Notes: generated by a model from the sequence alone, not told the origin. A DNA stretch of 64,000 bases from Ilyonectria destructans (GCA_020740775.1 JAHEWK010000017.1:310001-374000), one strand, 5' to 3'; counted from the stretch's first letter, positions 43,625 to 54,902 are shown. Made by a program: numbers and translations.

Positions 43625-45284
43625 ATGGCGGCCATCAAATCTGTTGCAAGCTCCCCGCTGCAACTCCCCTGTGGCCTCGTGCTAAAGAACCGACTCGTCA
43701 AATCCGCCATGTCGGAAAAAATGGCGATAGGTCTTCAACCCACTTCGATCCATGAGAGGGTGTACAAGTGCTGGGCCCAAGGCGGATGGGCTGCGCTCGT
43801 CACCGGTATAGCTTTGTTCGTACACTCAAACCTCCTGCTAGAACTGACAATTGGGTTTAATAGGAAACATCATGGTTGACGACAGGTATCTCGGTTCCGC
43901 GGGAGATGTCGCAGTCTCTGGGTCCAGTTCCGCCATCGTCGAGCGCTGGTCCGCTTGGGCGAAAGCGACTCAAGGTCACGGCTGCCATTTGATTGCCCAA
44001 CTGTAAGAGAGCACTGAGAACCTGGCCAGCGAATAGAGACAGCATCGTCCAGCAAGCAGACAACAAATCACTGATGAAGAAGGGGTTGGTTGTAGAAACC
44101 ACCCGGGTCGCCAGTCACCGCTCGGAACCAGCAAGAGAAGCTTCTTCTCCAAGACAATTGCGCCCAGCGCCATACCGCTGAACCTCGGCGACAACTGGAT
44201 CGCTTATATTGCCCGCGCCCTGGTATTTGGCACCCCGCGAGCCATGACGCAACACGATATCGACGTAGTCATCGCGCAGTTCGCTCTCGCCGCAAAGCTG
44301 GCGTCACAAGCGGGTTTCCAGGGCGTGGAGCTCAATGCAGGACGTAAGAGCTTGCTATCCCTGTGTTTGAGTACAACGAGGCTATTTGTTCTTCGCTAAC
44401 GAAGAGGCCCCAGATGGCTTTTTGTTATCTCAATTCATGTCGTCGTCGAGCAACAAGCGCGTAGACGATTTCGGAGGCTCGGCAGAGAGGCGTGTCGAGC
44501 TGGTCCTGCAAATCATTCGCACCATCCGCACCGAGGTCCCACGATCCTTTTGTGTCGGCGTCAAGATCAACACTGCAGACTTCATGAACCCGAAAGGCTT
44601 TGCCGACATGTTGCGGCAAATAGAGCTCATCCATAAGGAGCAGGTCGACTACATCAATCTCAGCGGGGGGTCTTTCGAAGATCCACAGGTTCGTCGACTG
44701 CAGAACGGCCGAGGCCCAGAGCACAAGATCACTAACTAATAGCCCATTTCTTTCCTCAAATAGATGCTTAGCACCAACAATTCAGTGACCGAGCATGTCA
44801 CCCCTAGTGAGCGGACCATCGCTCGTGAGGGCTTCTTCTTGCGGGCGAGCCAGGAGGTCCGCCAAAAGTTCCCCCAACTCGCGCTCATCGTCGCCGGAGG
44901 ATTCCGCAGCCGCAATGGGGTCAACACCGCTCTCGAGACAGGAGCCTGTAATGCCATTGGCCTTGGAAGACCGGCCCTAAAGTATCCAGATCTGCCCAAC
45001 AAGATCATGTTCAACAACAAGCTGGCCAACGAGCAGGCCAGATTCGAGGTTGAGGCCGCGCCGTCCGTGGGGTGGATCGCAACCAAGATCCGGTCCGCGG
45101 GTGCTGGCGCAGAAACAGTTAGTTTCCAAATTCTCGTTTCTTCTGCACATACGCATCATCTACCAGCTTCGTACTCTAATCGCTTCATTTGTGGATTGTG
45201 CCTTTCTGTGGTCATGGCAGCTAACACTCGTCGACAATGCAGAAATACTGGTCATATATTCTCCAGAGGATCAAGGAAGATTAA
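43625..45284 (+). CDS. NADH:flavin oxidoreductase, old yellow enzyme-like
   Basis: Six exons (43625-43805, 43864-44002, 44096-44343, 44414-44688, 44764-45117, 45243-45284) give 412 residues. Features of the FMN-binding TIM barrel (PF00724) are: NRLVKSAMSEKMA near the N-terminus, CHLIAQL joined across an intron to NHPGRQSP, AGFQGVELNAGHGFLLSQF spanning another intron, DDFGGSAERRVELVLQII, and VKINTADF. The end of the barrel reads LIVAGGFRSRNGVNTAL and GACNAIGLGRPA, the FMN-phosphate site. Such proteins reduce activated alkenes or act as NADH oxidases in the cytosol. The TAA after IAQL in the unspliced reading belongs to a normal GTAAGA...TAG intron, so it is not a lesion. The gene is close to the FAH and SDR genes in one possible catabolic group. 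The substrate is unknown. Confidence 0.9.
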
Positions 45285-46014
45285 TGATTTCAGGATAGCG
45301 CACATAATTTGGGGCGTTATTTATATAATAGCTGTGTCGCTGAGTAAACTGAGTCAATGTGGCTCTCTAGATGTCCAACCGGGTGGTCGATTATAAAGAT
45401 AGCTAGTCTAGCATCGTAGCTGCTTAAGCGGGGAGGATACAGACACTTAAATTAAATAGAAATAGGCGTGATTGAGTATCATAATATCCAAAATACTATG
45501 CTAGGTCATGGGGCTTAGATACGCCCATGAAATTATGTCGCCGCAATGGGTTATCATTGGGTTCAGTGCTATGAGCAGCCATATCTGTGAGGGTCTGGAT
45601 TAATGAGTTTAAAGAAAGTTGCAACTTCAATATTACTGTACTTTGTATAGGGTGAGAGAGCAAAGAGCTTCAAACAATACTACATTTAATCAAGGACCAC
45701 CGTCAACGGACGACATCGGGGCTTTACCACCCAATTCTGAGTGTAAGAGACTGATATGAGTCGCATTGGTTAACAAATGTACCACTGGCACGGATCTTAT
45801 CTTTATCCCAGTAGAAAATGCTTCGATACTAAGCTCCCTTGCACCCGTAGAGCATGAAATCCGGTTTACGTGCTCACCACCATTCCTCTCACAGCATCCG
45901 CGGAGTCTATTAACCTTCCATGTGAACAGTATCCCTACCAGCGTTCAAGAGATGAAGTTGAAAGCTGCGGAAAACGAACCAGTTCTATACAGCGAGTTAG
46001 AGATTGACGAAGAT
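45285..46014. other. Convergent intergenic region with a dispersed repeat copy
   Basis: This is a 730-base spacer between OYE (+) and SDR (-). It holds repeat copy A (45439-45606). No gene was recognised outside that repeat. Confidence 0.4.
45439..45606 (+). repeat. Dispersed repeat, copy A (about 170 bp)
   Basis: The segment starting ACAGACACTTAAATT and ending in GAGGGTCTGGATTAATG is closely matched at 51567-51736 in the same orientation. Shared blocks include TGCTAGGTCATGGGGCTTAG and ATATCTGTGAGGGTCTGG. Many of the differences are transitions and there are a few one-base indels. Each copy starts shortly after the stop codon of a plus-strand gene (155 bases after OYE; 49 after the P450). 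I see no terminal inverted repeats. The element type is unknown. Confidence 0.75.
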
Positions 46015-46960
46015 TCAAACGTCCAAACGAGAGGACTGCGAGCTGTTTCGACATACTAGGAGCCACAAGGGGCAAACAGTCACCAGGAAGTTCAGTCGCC
46101 TTGCGAGCGTTCCTTCTAATATCTCGGGACTTCCCTTTCCCCGCAATAGCTTGTCGACAATGGATCGAGCATATGCCTCCGCAGGCATTCCATTGTTGTT
46201 CCCATCGTACTTGATTCTTTCTGCAACGCTCTTTATTGGGAGGTAGAGAGAGGTTTCTGGGGCGTACATTCCGTGATGGAGGATGTTAGTGCGGACAAAA
46301 CCAGTGACCACTTCCACAACCTCAATACCAAAAGGCTTCAATTCCTGGCCAGATTCTATTAGATGAGGATCAAGGCAAATTAAACATAAAATGTCAATAT
46401 AGAGGGGGAAAACACATCTGTAGCTCTTGGGTGTAGACTGGGCTTTCTAGAAAACTCACGAGACGCAGAGTCTTGGTATATTGACTCAGGGCAGCCTTGG
46501 AGGCGTTGTACACACATTGCCACACTACGGGCACATTACGAGTCACACTGCCAATCTGGACAATGCGACCACGTGGAGCGATGCGCAGCAGTGGTACAAA
46601 AAGCTGGCAGAGACGCATGATGGCGAAGACGTTTACGCTAAAGAGCTTTGCGGCCTCGTCCACGTCCAAATCCATCGCTGTCGCCGCGTAGTGTGTCCCC
46701 GCGTTATTGATGAGCATGTCGAGGCGACCTCCTGTGCGCTTAGAGACAGAATCTCTGAAATTTTCCAGGGTCTCGAACTTTCCCAGCTCGAGAGGCAGCG
46801 CTATAATGTTGTCATGTCCGCCTGTGAGGTGGTCGAGAGATTCAACGCGTCTCGCTGTCGCGACGACTGTGAAGCCCCTGGCGGCAAAAGCCAGCGCAAG
46901 TTGCTCGCCAATACCGCTGGTACAGCCTGTGATGAGCACAACGGGAGAGGTTTCCGGCAT
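46015..46960 (-). CDS. Short-chain dehydrogenase/reductase, Ayr1-like
   Basis: Two exons (46960-46460 and 46344-46015) give 276 residues. The SDR core is plain: VLITGCTSGIGEQLALAFAARG (cofactor loop), VVATARRVESL with basic residues after strand 2 that favour NADPH, LINNAGTHYA, the catalytic Ser in IVQIGSVTRN and YNASKAAL (active-site Tyr and Lys). The second exon reads ELKPFGIEVVEVVTGFVRTNI, the usual post-catalytic strand. The closest well-known relatives are the NADPH-dependent 1-acyldihydroxyacetone-phosphate reductase (Ayr1) group, but many fungal proteins of this type serve unknown pathways. The C-terminus (FLVTVCPLWLLVC) is hydrophobic and may associate with a membrane. The gene lies convergent to OYE and 1.2 kb from the broken extradiol gene. 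Confidence 0.88.
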
Positions 46961-48169
46961 CGCTATTCTCGGTGGATGGAGGACAGAGTGTGTGAGCCCA
47001 GCAAACAGCCTGATTAGGGGGGAGGAGATTTAAGGCCTCTTCCTGGCCGGACAGTGCTCATGCTACATGTTTGGAAGTGACAAATGGGTGCCATCATTCT
47101 CCTCTTCACTTGCGGGCGTCCTTCCAAACCCAAAGCGGGCGAAGGGGCTACTTACTCCATTGCGGCAGCGGTAAGACTACTGGGCATCAATTAGGCAAAC
47201 AGGTTCCTCCGGCGTCTTACCCCAACAGAGAAACAAAATGCCAGGTCGTATGCTAATCGATCGATGTCCGGAGGCTGCAACGCTGGTTTGTATTAATGTG
47301 CCTCGGTTGGCGAATCCTCCCTGAGGGCGGGGTTCAAGTCAGTTGATGAGACAGAGGAGGGGGTAGGTGAGAGGCCTAGATTGCCTACTGCGTAGGCCGA
47401 GGGTAAATGGTCGAATATGGAGGTTGCATCTGTGCGTGTGAGAGTCTTTTTGTTTGTTGGCTTAAAGATGCTCCGACATTCCCTAGTGCGAGTTCCTCCG
47501 AAAGTTGCCGACGGAGCTGCCGGCGGAACAATCGCAGTTGAAGGGGCAATAATTAAACCAGAGTATGTGAAAAGGTTTACGCCATAGCTCATCTGATTTT
47601 CTACAACAGCGGGTGAATGCTCATCGACAAGCATGCGTCGATGGTGTACACACACTAGGGGGGGCTGGCTTATGAAATTGAAATATTCAGTAGAAGTTGC
47701 GTAAGGTGTCCGCTCTTGTTAACCTAGATACTTAAATATACTGCTATTACTTAAGATTCTATTAAGTTTTGTTATAAAACTGCTAAAAACCCTATATAAA
47801 GCTATTATGCTAAACATATATATCCCCCCTATTACTAACAATCTATTTAAAGTCTAGCTATTATAGAGTATATATCTACTTTAAGGATCTAAATTTAAAT
47901 AAATTTATTAATTTTAATTTTAATTTAATTAAAAATATTAACCTAAGAATACTATCTACTATTATAGCCATAAAAAGAATCTCTTTATTTATATTATAGC
48001 TAAAAGTAAAAATAATAAGCTGAGATTCTATAGCTTAATATTTATTATAGCCTTATAGAGTGAGTTTAATAAGGTAGCTAAAATAGATAGTATTCAGTTA
48101 GTATCTCTTAAGTATACTTCCAGCTAAGGAAAGATTATTATCTTTAACCGGCCGCATAATACCTTTTTT
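46961..48169. other. Intergenic region ending in an AT-rich block (about 47700-48165)
   Basis: The first 700 bases are of ordinary composition, with only chance frames. From about 47700 the sequence becomes strongly AT-rich, with runs such as TTTAATTTTAATTTTAATTT and many TA steps, up to about 48165. This is the composition expected from RIP-mutated transposon remains, though no coding trace is readable. The block ends abruptly where the 5'-truncated dioxygenase gene begins. Confidence 0.6.
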
Positions 48170-48840
48170 TACGTTATCTACAGTCAGATAGAGCGGCAGA
48201 CCGACCCGGAGGAACCGACTGCCACCCATGAGCAGCAAGGACCCTTCAACACACCATTTGAAAAGCCGAGACTGGGTAAGCATTGCTTAAAAATACGCAG
48301 GACTTCTCGATCTCGCTGTGAGACTCAGTCACTGACCAACACTTCAGGGAGATTCCAGCGCTACCACCCTGGTCCCGCATTGGTTCACAAGCTGGGACAT
48401 GTCGGCTATGCTGTTCCAGACTTTGATAATGAGCTGGTATGGTATGCGTGCAACTTCAACTTCGTCCCGTCGGATATCCTCGATCACTGGGACTTCTCCA
48501 ATATGGATGTTCTGACCTTCATGCATCTCGACCTCGGCGATGAGTACTCAGACCACCACTGCTTCTTTATGCAACGGGCCGAGCCAGAGATCAAGAAAAC
48601 ATACTGCCACCACACATCATTTGAGGTGGTTGATTTCAACACACAGCTCCTTGGTCATGAATGGCTAACCAAGAAGGGTTGGAAAAGCATATGGGGTGTT
48701 GGACGGCACGTACTGGCAGTCAGATCTTTGACTACTGGGCGGACCCGAGCGGTTTCAAGATCGAGCACTATGCTGACGGCGACGTCGTAAATAGGCAAAC
48801 AGCGAGCAAGAGGGACATAGTCGGTCCCTTTTCTGTGTGA
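48170..48840 (+). pseudogene. Extradiol-type (VOC) dioxygenase, 5'-truncated and frameshifted
   Basis: The coding trace starts at about 48170 with YSQIERQTDPEEPT and splices at 48276-48347 into FQRYHPGPALVHKLGHVGYAV. The metal triad of the vicinal-oxygen-chelate extradiol family can be seen: His in KLGHVGY, His in CHHTSFEV and Glu in FKIEHYAD. The Fe(II) site would thus be complete. Two faults exist. The 5' end is missing, replaced by the AT-rich block. At about 48714-48717 the frame shifts after GVGRHVL: one G appears lost from CTGGGCAGT, and the family-like continuation (SQIFDYWADPSGF) is in the next frame, ending at the TGA 48838-48840. Intact relatives (catechol 2,3- or dihydroxybiphenyl-type) are about 300-400 residues and often have an extra N-terminal domain. 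It lies upstream of the P450 gene. Confidence 0.8.
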
Positions 48841-49737
48841 GGACCCGAGGTCCCGAAGGACTTTGGAGGCAAGGGTGCCAGAGTAGTAGAACTGTGATGC
48901 GATAGCCAAGAAATCTCAATGACCGTTGCTTCTCCAGAAAAGTTCTACAAGGTTCCACAAGATTTCGCACAAGGGCGGACGACATTGATGGCTTGTAAAA
49001 TAAGCAAAAACTAATTAGCAAAGGCTTTCATCGTTAGTAATATCAGTTAACTAGACAACAAATCCTTTTCAGTTGATTGTTGAACAACGATGTGATGCCA
49101 AAAGCCTTTCAACTCAATCGTCTTCATTGAAAAGAAAATGTGCCCTGCAGCCCCTTTGCCAGGCCACTCCTTCTGTGGAGTTACGCAACGGAGTTGTTAT
49201 TGAACCTTTCCTCTCAAGTATACAAACCCACACATGCCAAGTCCGTCATGAAAAAGTCACATTCCGCAAGACGTAAATAGCAAAGCAAACAAGTCTAGAC
49301 GCATTCCATACGAGTCTACTAACGCAGACCGACAACTTAAGAACGCTAGGTATTTAGTAACAAGGGCGCTCTGCGCTAAGTTAGATGTTCCGGCGCTACT
49401 GTCTAGCGCTTAATTAGTAAGTTTACGGAGCAACTCATTCTGCAGCGAAATCTCGCGAAGTCCCACCGAATATATTAATCCTTTTAAAGCTACAGCATTC
49501 CCTTTTTTGGATCTGCCGAAGTTCTGATATGCACTAATTCGGATTGATTCGTCCTATGCTAACGCGGATCAGAATTATCCGGCAGATCAACTCAAAGTCT
49601 GTTCGCAGAGACGCGTGAAACCGAAGAGTTCTCCAGCAGGAAGTTATTATGCCGGTTGACTTATCCCAGACGTACAAGTACTTAATCGACTAACTGTTCC
49701 CTAAATTTTAATGTGAATTACGATTCTCAAAGTCGCC
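48841..49737. other. Intergenic, upstream of the P450
   Basis: These 897 bases have no recognised gene. Frames of up to 88 codons lie antisense to the dioxygenase remnant or are isolated. The last 150 bases should include the P450 promoter. Confidence 0.4.
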
Positions 49738-51518
49738 ATGTTCCTTTCAATCGCGCAGTCAGACTGGCAGCTCTTCGCGGCGGTCTTAATACTTTTTATT
49801 ATATTCAGTTCCATACGTACGAGGTTCCGCAGCGGCTTAAGGAACATCCCAGGCCCATGGTTGGCAAAATATTCTTCAACATATCGCTTCTTCATCGTGT
49901 ACAGGGGTGATGCACCGTTGCGATACCGGGAGCTCCATCAAAGGTATGGGGCAATAGTACGCACTGGACCTAACCACGTCTCGGTCTCGGATCCCAGCAT
50001 GATCCCCGTCATCTACGGCATCGGGCGGAATTTTAAGAAGGTATGGGCGCCTAATCCTTTTTGCTACTCCGGATCCTAACTAGCGTCGAGACTTCATTCT
50101 ATAAAGCCCTGGCGCCAATATATCAGGGAACCCGAATGGACAGCCTGTTCAGTGAGCGGGACCCCCAAACCCACAAGGCTCTGAAGAGCCCAGTTGCCCA
50201 GATATTCTCAATGACCAATATTCGAAATTTCGAGCCATATGCCGACGAATGCACCGGAATATTCATGGACGCCATGCGAGACCTTGAAGGACAGGCGGTC
50301 GATTTTGCACAGTGGCTTCAATGGTACGCATTTGACGTCATTGGCAGTATTACATTTCAACGCCGCTTCGGCTTTATGGAACAGAGGCAAGATATCGATG
50401 ACATGATTAAAAAGATCAACGACGGTCTGGAATATGTCAAAGTGATCAGTCAGTTTGAATCGCTGATCGCTATTTTCGGCATGTTATCAATGAACGCCTG
50501 GATCTCACCGTATCTGATGCCTGATACAATGCATAAATTCATGCAGGTGAGCAATACCTGGTTCATAAAATGAAACCAGTGTGCTGATCTAAGTCTATCA
50601 AGATTACGCAGGCGGAGCTTGACAAGTATGATAATGGTAACCAAGACACGGGGCGGACGGATTTCCTATCGCAGCTCCGAGAAAAACAGAAAAAAAGCGG
50701 CAAAATTTCTTCTCGAGATATGATGAATCATCTGTCAAACAACCTGTGGGTCTCCATCCGCCGTCTTCTATCTCTTCTTGTCTGACAAATGCAGTCTTGC
50801 GGGAAGCGATACCACTGGGATATCGCTGCGGGCAATATTATATTATGTCGTCAAAAGTCCCCGTATTCTGGAAAAGCTTGTCAATGAGATTGATGAAGCT
50901 GATAGTTCAGGGAACCTCTCTACGTACATTACATACGAGGAGTGCTTAAAACTCCCGTACCTGTCAGCATCCCCATTCCTATTTCTACCAACTATTGTAC
51001 TAACAGCTGGACTTAGTCAAGCTACAATCAAGGAGGCCATGCGCATTCATCCAGCTGTGGGATTTCCTTTAGAAAGATATACACCTCCCGAGGGCGCTGA
51101 AATCTGTGGATACATGCTTCCAGCTGGGACCAATGTCAGCATGTCAGCACCAGTAATCCATTTGAACAAGGATGTCTTTGGTGACGATGCAGACGAGTTT
51201 GTTCCAGAACGGTGGCTTGAAGCCTCACCTGGGAAGCTCAGGATTATGGATCGGAGTTTCCTTGCTGTGAGTGTATGGCAGAGCACATCTTGCAGATAGG
51301 TTTGCTAATCTTATGAATAGTTTGGTTACGGTTCCCGTACCTGCATCGGCAAGAATATTTCTATCATGGAGATGGGGAAGTTTGTACCACAAATTCTTCG
51401 TCATTTTGAAATTCAACTGGCCTCAGATTGTTCGGAGTGGAAGATTCATGCAGCTTGGTTTTGGAAACAATCGAATCTGGTTGTAAAAGTTAAAAGTAGA
51501 AAAGGCTTGTTGCTGTAA
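49738..51518 (+). CDS. Cytochrome P450 monooxygenase
   Basis: Six exons (49738-50040, 50091-50546, 50603-50745, 50795-50962, 51017-51266, 51321-51518) give 505 residues, the usual microsomal P450 length. The N-terminal membrane anchor (LFAAVLILFIIFSSI) is followed by a proline hinge (NIPGPWLAKYSS). The I-helix oxygen motif is LAGSDTTGIS. The K-helix ExxR is KEAMRIHP. The PERF-like motif is FVPERWLE. The heme loop is FGYGSRTCIGKN, with the axial Cys present. The start resembles the pisatin-demethylase-like (CYP57/related) fungal P450s, but that is by eye only. The enzyme would sit in the ER and take electrons from NADPH-P450 reductase. All introns keep the frame, and no defect was found. The upstream neighbour is the VOC pseudogene and repeat copy B lies just downstream. 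Confidence 0.92.
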
Positions 51519-52127
51519 GTAAGTTATAATATTGTATAGTAAATATTATAATATAGAATGTTGTACACAGACACTTAAATTACACAGAAATAGGCGTAAT
51601 TGAGTATTATAATATCCCAAATGCTCTGCTAGGTCATGGGGCTTAGATACGCCTATAAGGTTATGTCGCCATGAATGGGTTACTATTGGGTTCAGATGCT
51701 ATGAGCAGCGATATCTGTGAGGGTCTGGGTTAATGGATTCCCTTCGCAGCGAGTTCTAGAGCTTGAACTTCGGAGCATATGACAGGTCACCAGGGGCCTG
51801 AGTGCGTTCGTGTTGGTATTGAATATTTACATACCGCACCCCAGCGCATCCTGTTTTCAAGTCCTCTTGGGAGCCACAACCAGATGTTGAGAGGACTTTC
51901 ACGGCCTTAAATATCTCTAGGATTTAAATATAAAAAGTCTAAGACTCTGAGAACTCGAGCTCGATCAGTTCATCCGGCCGGGCCGCAGTCACCCACGTCG
52001 GGGATTAGTTTGTGGGAGTGGCGTTGGACATTTCTTACTCAACAACAGACCTCAATCCGAATGATGTGCACAATTTGTTTATGATGGATCCCAAGCATTA
52101 GAATAGCTCATAGGGAAGGCCGCCTAT
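51519..52127. other. Convergent intergenic region with a dispersed repeat copy
   Basis: This 609-base spacer between the P450 (+) and LysM (-) genes contains repeat copy B (51567-51736). No gene was recognised. Confidence 0.4.
51567..51736 (+). repeat. Dispersed repeat, copy B (about 170 bp)
   Basis: This copy is closely similar to 45439-45606, in the same orientation. It begins ACAGACACTTAAATT and ends GAGGGTCTGGGTTAATGG. Relative to copy A it shows A/G and C/T substitutions and small indels. It starts 49 bases after the P450 stop codon. Confidence 0.75.
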
Positions 52128-53999
52128 CTACACCCCAACGCATACATAATACTGAGCCCACAGCGCTGTGCATTTAGCCCCGACAGCCGGATTCCACTTG
52201 GCCAGCTGCGCCATTGTAATGCTGTAATACTTTTGAATCGACCCGCAGGTGGTAGTGCTCGCGATGAGATGAAACTTCTTGCAGTTACTGACCATGCCTG
52301 CCTGGATCGGCGAGGGCGTCGAAACACCGTTGCCTGGATTGGTAGGGGTTCCGCCAATGACACCAACACATACGTTGTAGTCAGGCCACAAGGCGGTGCA
52401 CTTAGAGCCCACTGTGGGATTCCACTTGGCAAAGTCTGCCATGGTGATGTCATAGTAGCTTTGGATGGATGCGCAGGTGGTGGTGGACTTGACCAGGTGG
52501 AACTTGTTGCAGTTTGTGACCATATTTGCTTGGACTGGCGTAGGCGTGGTGATTCCATTGGAGGGTGCCTTTGTTGTAGTTGCTTTGGCCGTGGTTTTCG
52601 TAGGGGGCTTCCAGCCGACAGTGCCGACACAGACGTAGTAGTCGACTAACAATGATGTGCAGTCCTTACCGACGGCGGGGTTCCACGAGTAAAAGGTTGC
52701 GAGCGGAAGGTCATAGTATGACTCGATAGACGTGCAGGTGGTGGTGGACTTAATCTGATGGAACTTCTCACAATTATTGACCATACCGTTCTGAATCGGT
52801 AAGGGAGTCTCAATGCCATTGGCTGGCGCTTTGGTCGTGGTGGTAGCTTTGGAGGTTGTCGTCGTGGACGGCTTATATCCTACGACGCTCACACAGACAT
52901 AGTTGTCAACCCACAGAGAGCTGCAGTCCTTGCCAAGGGCAGGATTCCACGAGTAAAAGGTGGCGAGCGGGAGGTCATAGTATGACTCGATAGACGCGCA
53001 GGTGGTAGTAGACTTGACCAGATGGAACTTATTGCAGTTCTTAACCATGCCCTCTTGAATCGGCGACGGAGTCTCAATGCCGCCCGTCGTCGTCGGCTTC
53101 GCGGTAGTCAGGGTAGGCTTAGTGGTAGGTGTCCCAGGAACACCAACACAGTAGTAGGTGCTCGCCCAGATGCCGCTACAGTCTTTGCCCACGGCCGGGT
53201 TCCACTTGTAGAAGTCGTCGAAATCGAACGTGCCATACCTGGCCACGATCTTGGCGCAGGTGTCACTCTTGGCAGCAAAGTAAAATGAGGAGCAGCTCTC
53301 AATAAGGCCGTCCTGCGTGGGACTGGGCTTTGCCAGACCTGTTGCCGCGGCCGTCGTAGTCGCAGCCGCCTGCGTGGGCGGGCTCGTGGGCGTTCCGGGG
53401 ACGCCTACACAGTAGTACGTGTCGGCCCAGATGCCACTGCAATCCATCTCGACGGCAGGGTTCCACTCAAGGAAGCCATCAAAGTCGAACGTCTTGTACT
53501 GTGCAATGATCTTGGTGCACGTATCTCCCTTCTTGGCCTTGTAGAAGGACGTGCATGTGTCGATGAGACCGTCCTGAGTGGGACTGGGCTTGGAGTCATC
53601 GGTAGGCTCAGGCTCGGCATCTTCAGTGGTCGTCGCCTTGGGCGGATCTTCATCACGAGGAAACCCGTTGTTGACCTCGACACAGTATGCGTGGCCAACC
53701 TGGATACCGCTGCAGTCATCCTTGACGCTGGGGTTCTATGCCATATTAGTAACACCTTCAGGCACGCTGAGGATCGCACGTTGGCTACTTACGTATTCCA
53801 CGAACTGTTTGTGTGTGATGCCCCAATCTGACTCAAAAAAGTCACAGTCGAAGCTCTTGTCAACGGCTGCGTCCCACCAAGTGCAATCAGAAGGGATTCC
53901 TGGGTCGGTTGGGCCATTCTGTCGGCGGATCCTTGCGCCCCTGGACGCAGTTACACCGACGGCCAATAGGCCTCGAGTGAGGAGTGGTGAGAAGTGCAT
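52128..53999 (-). CDS. Secreted LysM protein with seven LysM-type units
   Basis: Two exons (53999-53793 and 53735-52128) give 604 residues. The N-terminus (MHFSPLLTRGLLAVGVTAS) is a plausible signal peptide. Seven fungal LysM-type units follow. Each runs from a Cys through a TCxxI helix and WNPAVGxxC to a YxCVxV end. The first (CTWWDAAVDK) is divergent and spans the intron. Units 2-3 (GTFDFDDFYKWNP) form one subgroup, 4-5 (YYDLPLATFYSWNP) a second and 6-7 (MAxxAKWNP) a third, suggesting pairwise duplication. Units are separated by Thr/Lys-rich linkers (for example TTTTSKATTTTKAP) likely to be O-glycosylated. LysM units bind chitin oligomers. Secreted fungal LysM proteins can shield hyphae or sequester chitin fragments during host or microbial interaction. 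The gene is close to a second LysM gene and a GH18 chitinase. Confidence 0.92.
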
Positions 54000-54876
54000 G
54001 GTGCAGAGGGAACACTAGTAGAAAAGATTGTTTGGGTGCACCAAGTGACTAAAAGAGATAGGCAGAGGCGATGACACACCAATATGTAGTGAGACCAAGA
54101 GTTGGAGATCCTTAAGTACAGATTTTCAGCTTCATTAATCACCCTAGAGCCGTACAAGTCATCCTCGTAATGGCACCACCACGAAGCAGCCCCTGCCTTG
54201 TTGGTTACATAGACTTGGCATATTGCTGTGTTGGGCCGACGGCCCGTCCGTTAACTGTGTTATGGAGACTTGGATGATGTAGCGAGCCAACACACACAGA
54301 ATAGACCATGTTGCCGTATTCTCTCAAAGAATCGAGACGGCAGGGTGGTTCGCCAAGAGTCCAACCAAATCGAAGATCACTTCCCAGGAAGAGCCGTCTC
54401 GGGCAGATCCGTGGTCTCTGCAGGGACCGTTCTATCCTACGTAGGGATATTGCAAAGCGACTAAGCTGCTAAAAGTTCCTGCATGCGCCCCCTGGGGTTT
54501 TCCCGCACATGCGTCCCAGTAGGGTAGCATTGCTTTTTGGGCGGGGGAATTTCCCTTGCATTAGGTTTTTAGCTTTTCCATAAGTCTAGCCACAAATGGA
54601 CAGGGTGATAAAGTTCTTATCCCTGCTCAACTTCACTCTTGGCCCCTGCAACTCAAGAGTGTCATGATAATGAGTAGAACGCACGCAGGGTGAACCAGAA
54701 ACCACAACCAACATGCTCACCGGGAACATCTAAACCCGGTTCTATGGCCTCAGCCTACGATTCGGCCTCGGCCCGATTCAGGCTTCGGATCTTGCGGAGG
54801 CGGTGACAGGCCTGAACAGCGAGCTGTTGGTTGTCAGTGGGGAATCAACGGTGAGCTGTCCGCTTCGCGCTAATTA
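54000..54876. other. Intergenic, LysM promoter side up to the Tc1 element
   Basis: These 877 bases include the upstream region of the seven-LysM gene and end at the TA dinucleotide (54875-54876) duplicated by the transposon. No gene was recognised. Confidence 0.4.
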
Positions 54877-54902
54877 CAGCGGGGTTCCAAAAGTCTTGCA
54901 AC
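54877..54902 (+). repeat. Left terminal inverted repeat of the Tc1 element
   Basis: This 26-base repeat begins CAGCGGGGTTCC and ends GTCTTGCAAC. Its complement forms the other end at 56259-56284. It is preceded by the TA target duplication. Confidence 0.95.

Noticed and set aside
44003..44095. Apparent stop codon inside the OYE-like gene after IAQL
   Set aside because: GTAAGA at 44003 and TGTAG at 44095 form a normal intron. Removing it rejoins QL with NHPGRQSP, the conserved family motif.
47293..47655. 120-codon minus-strand frame before the AT-rich block
   Set aside because: No homology-like motif and no splice partners. It is adjacent to decayed sequence.
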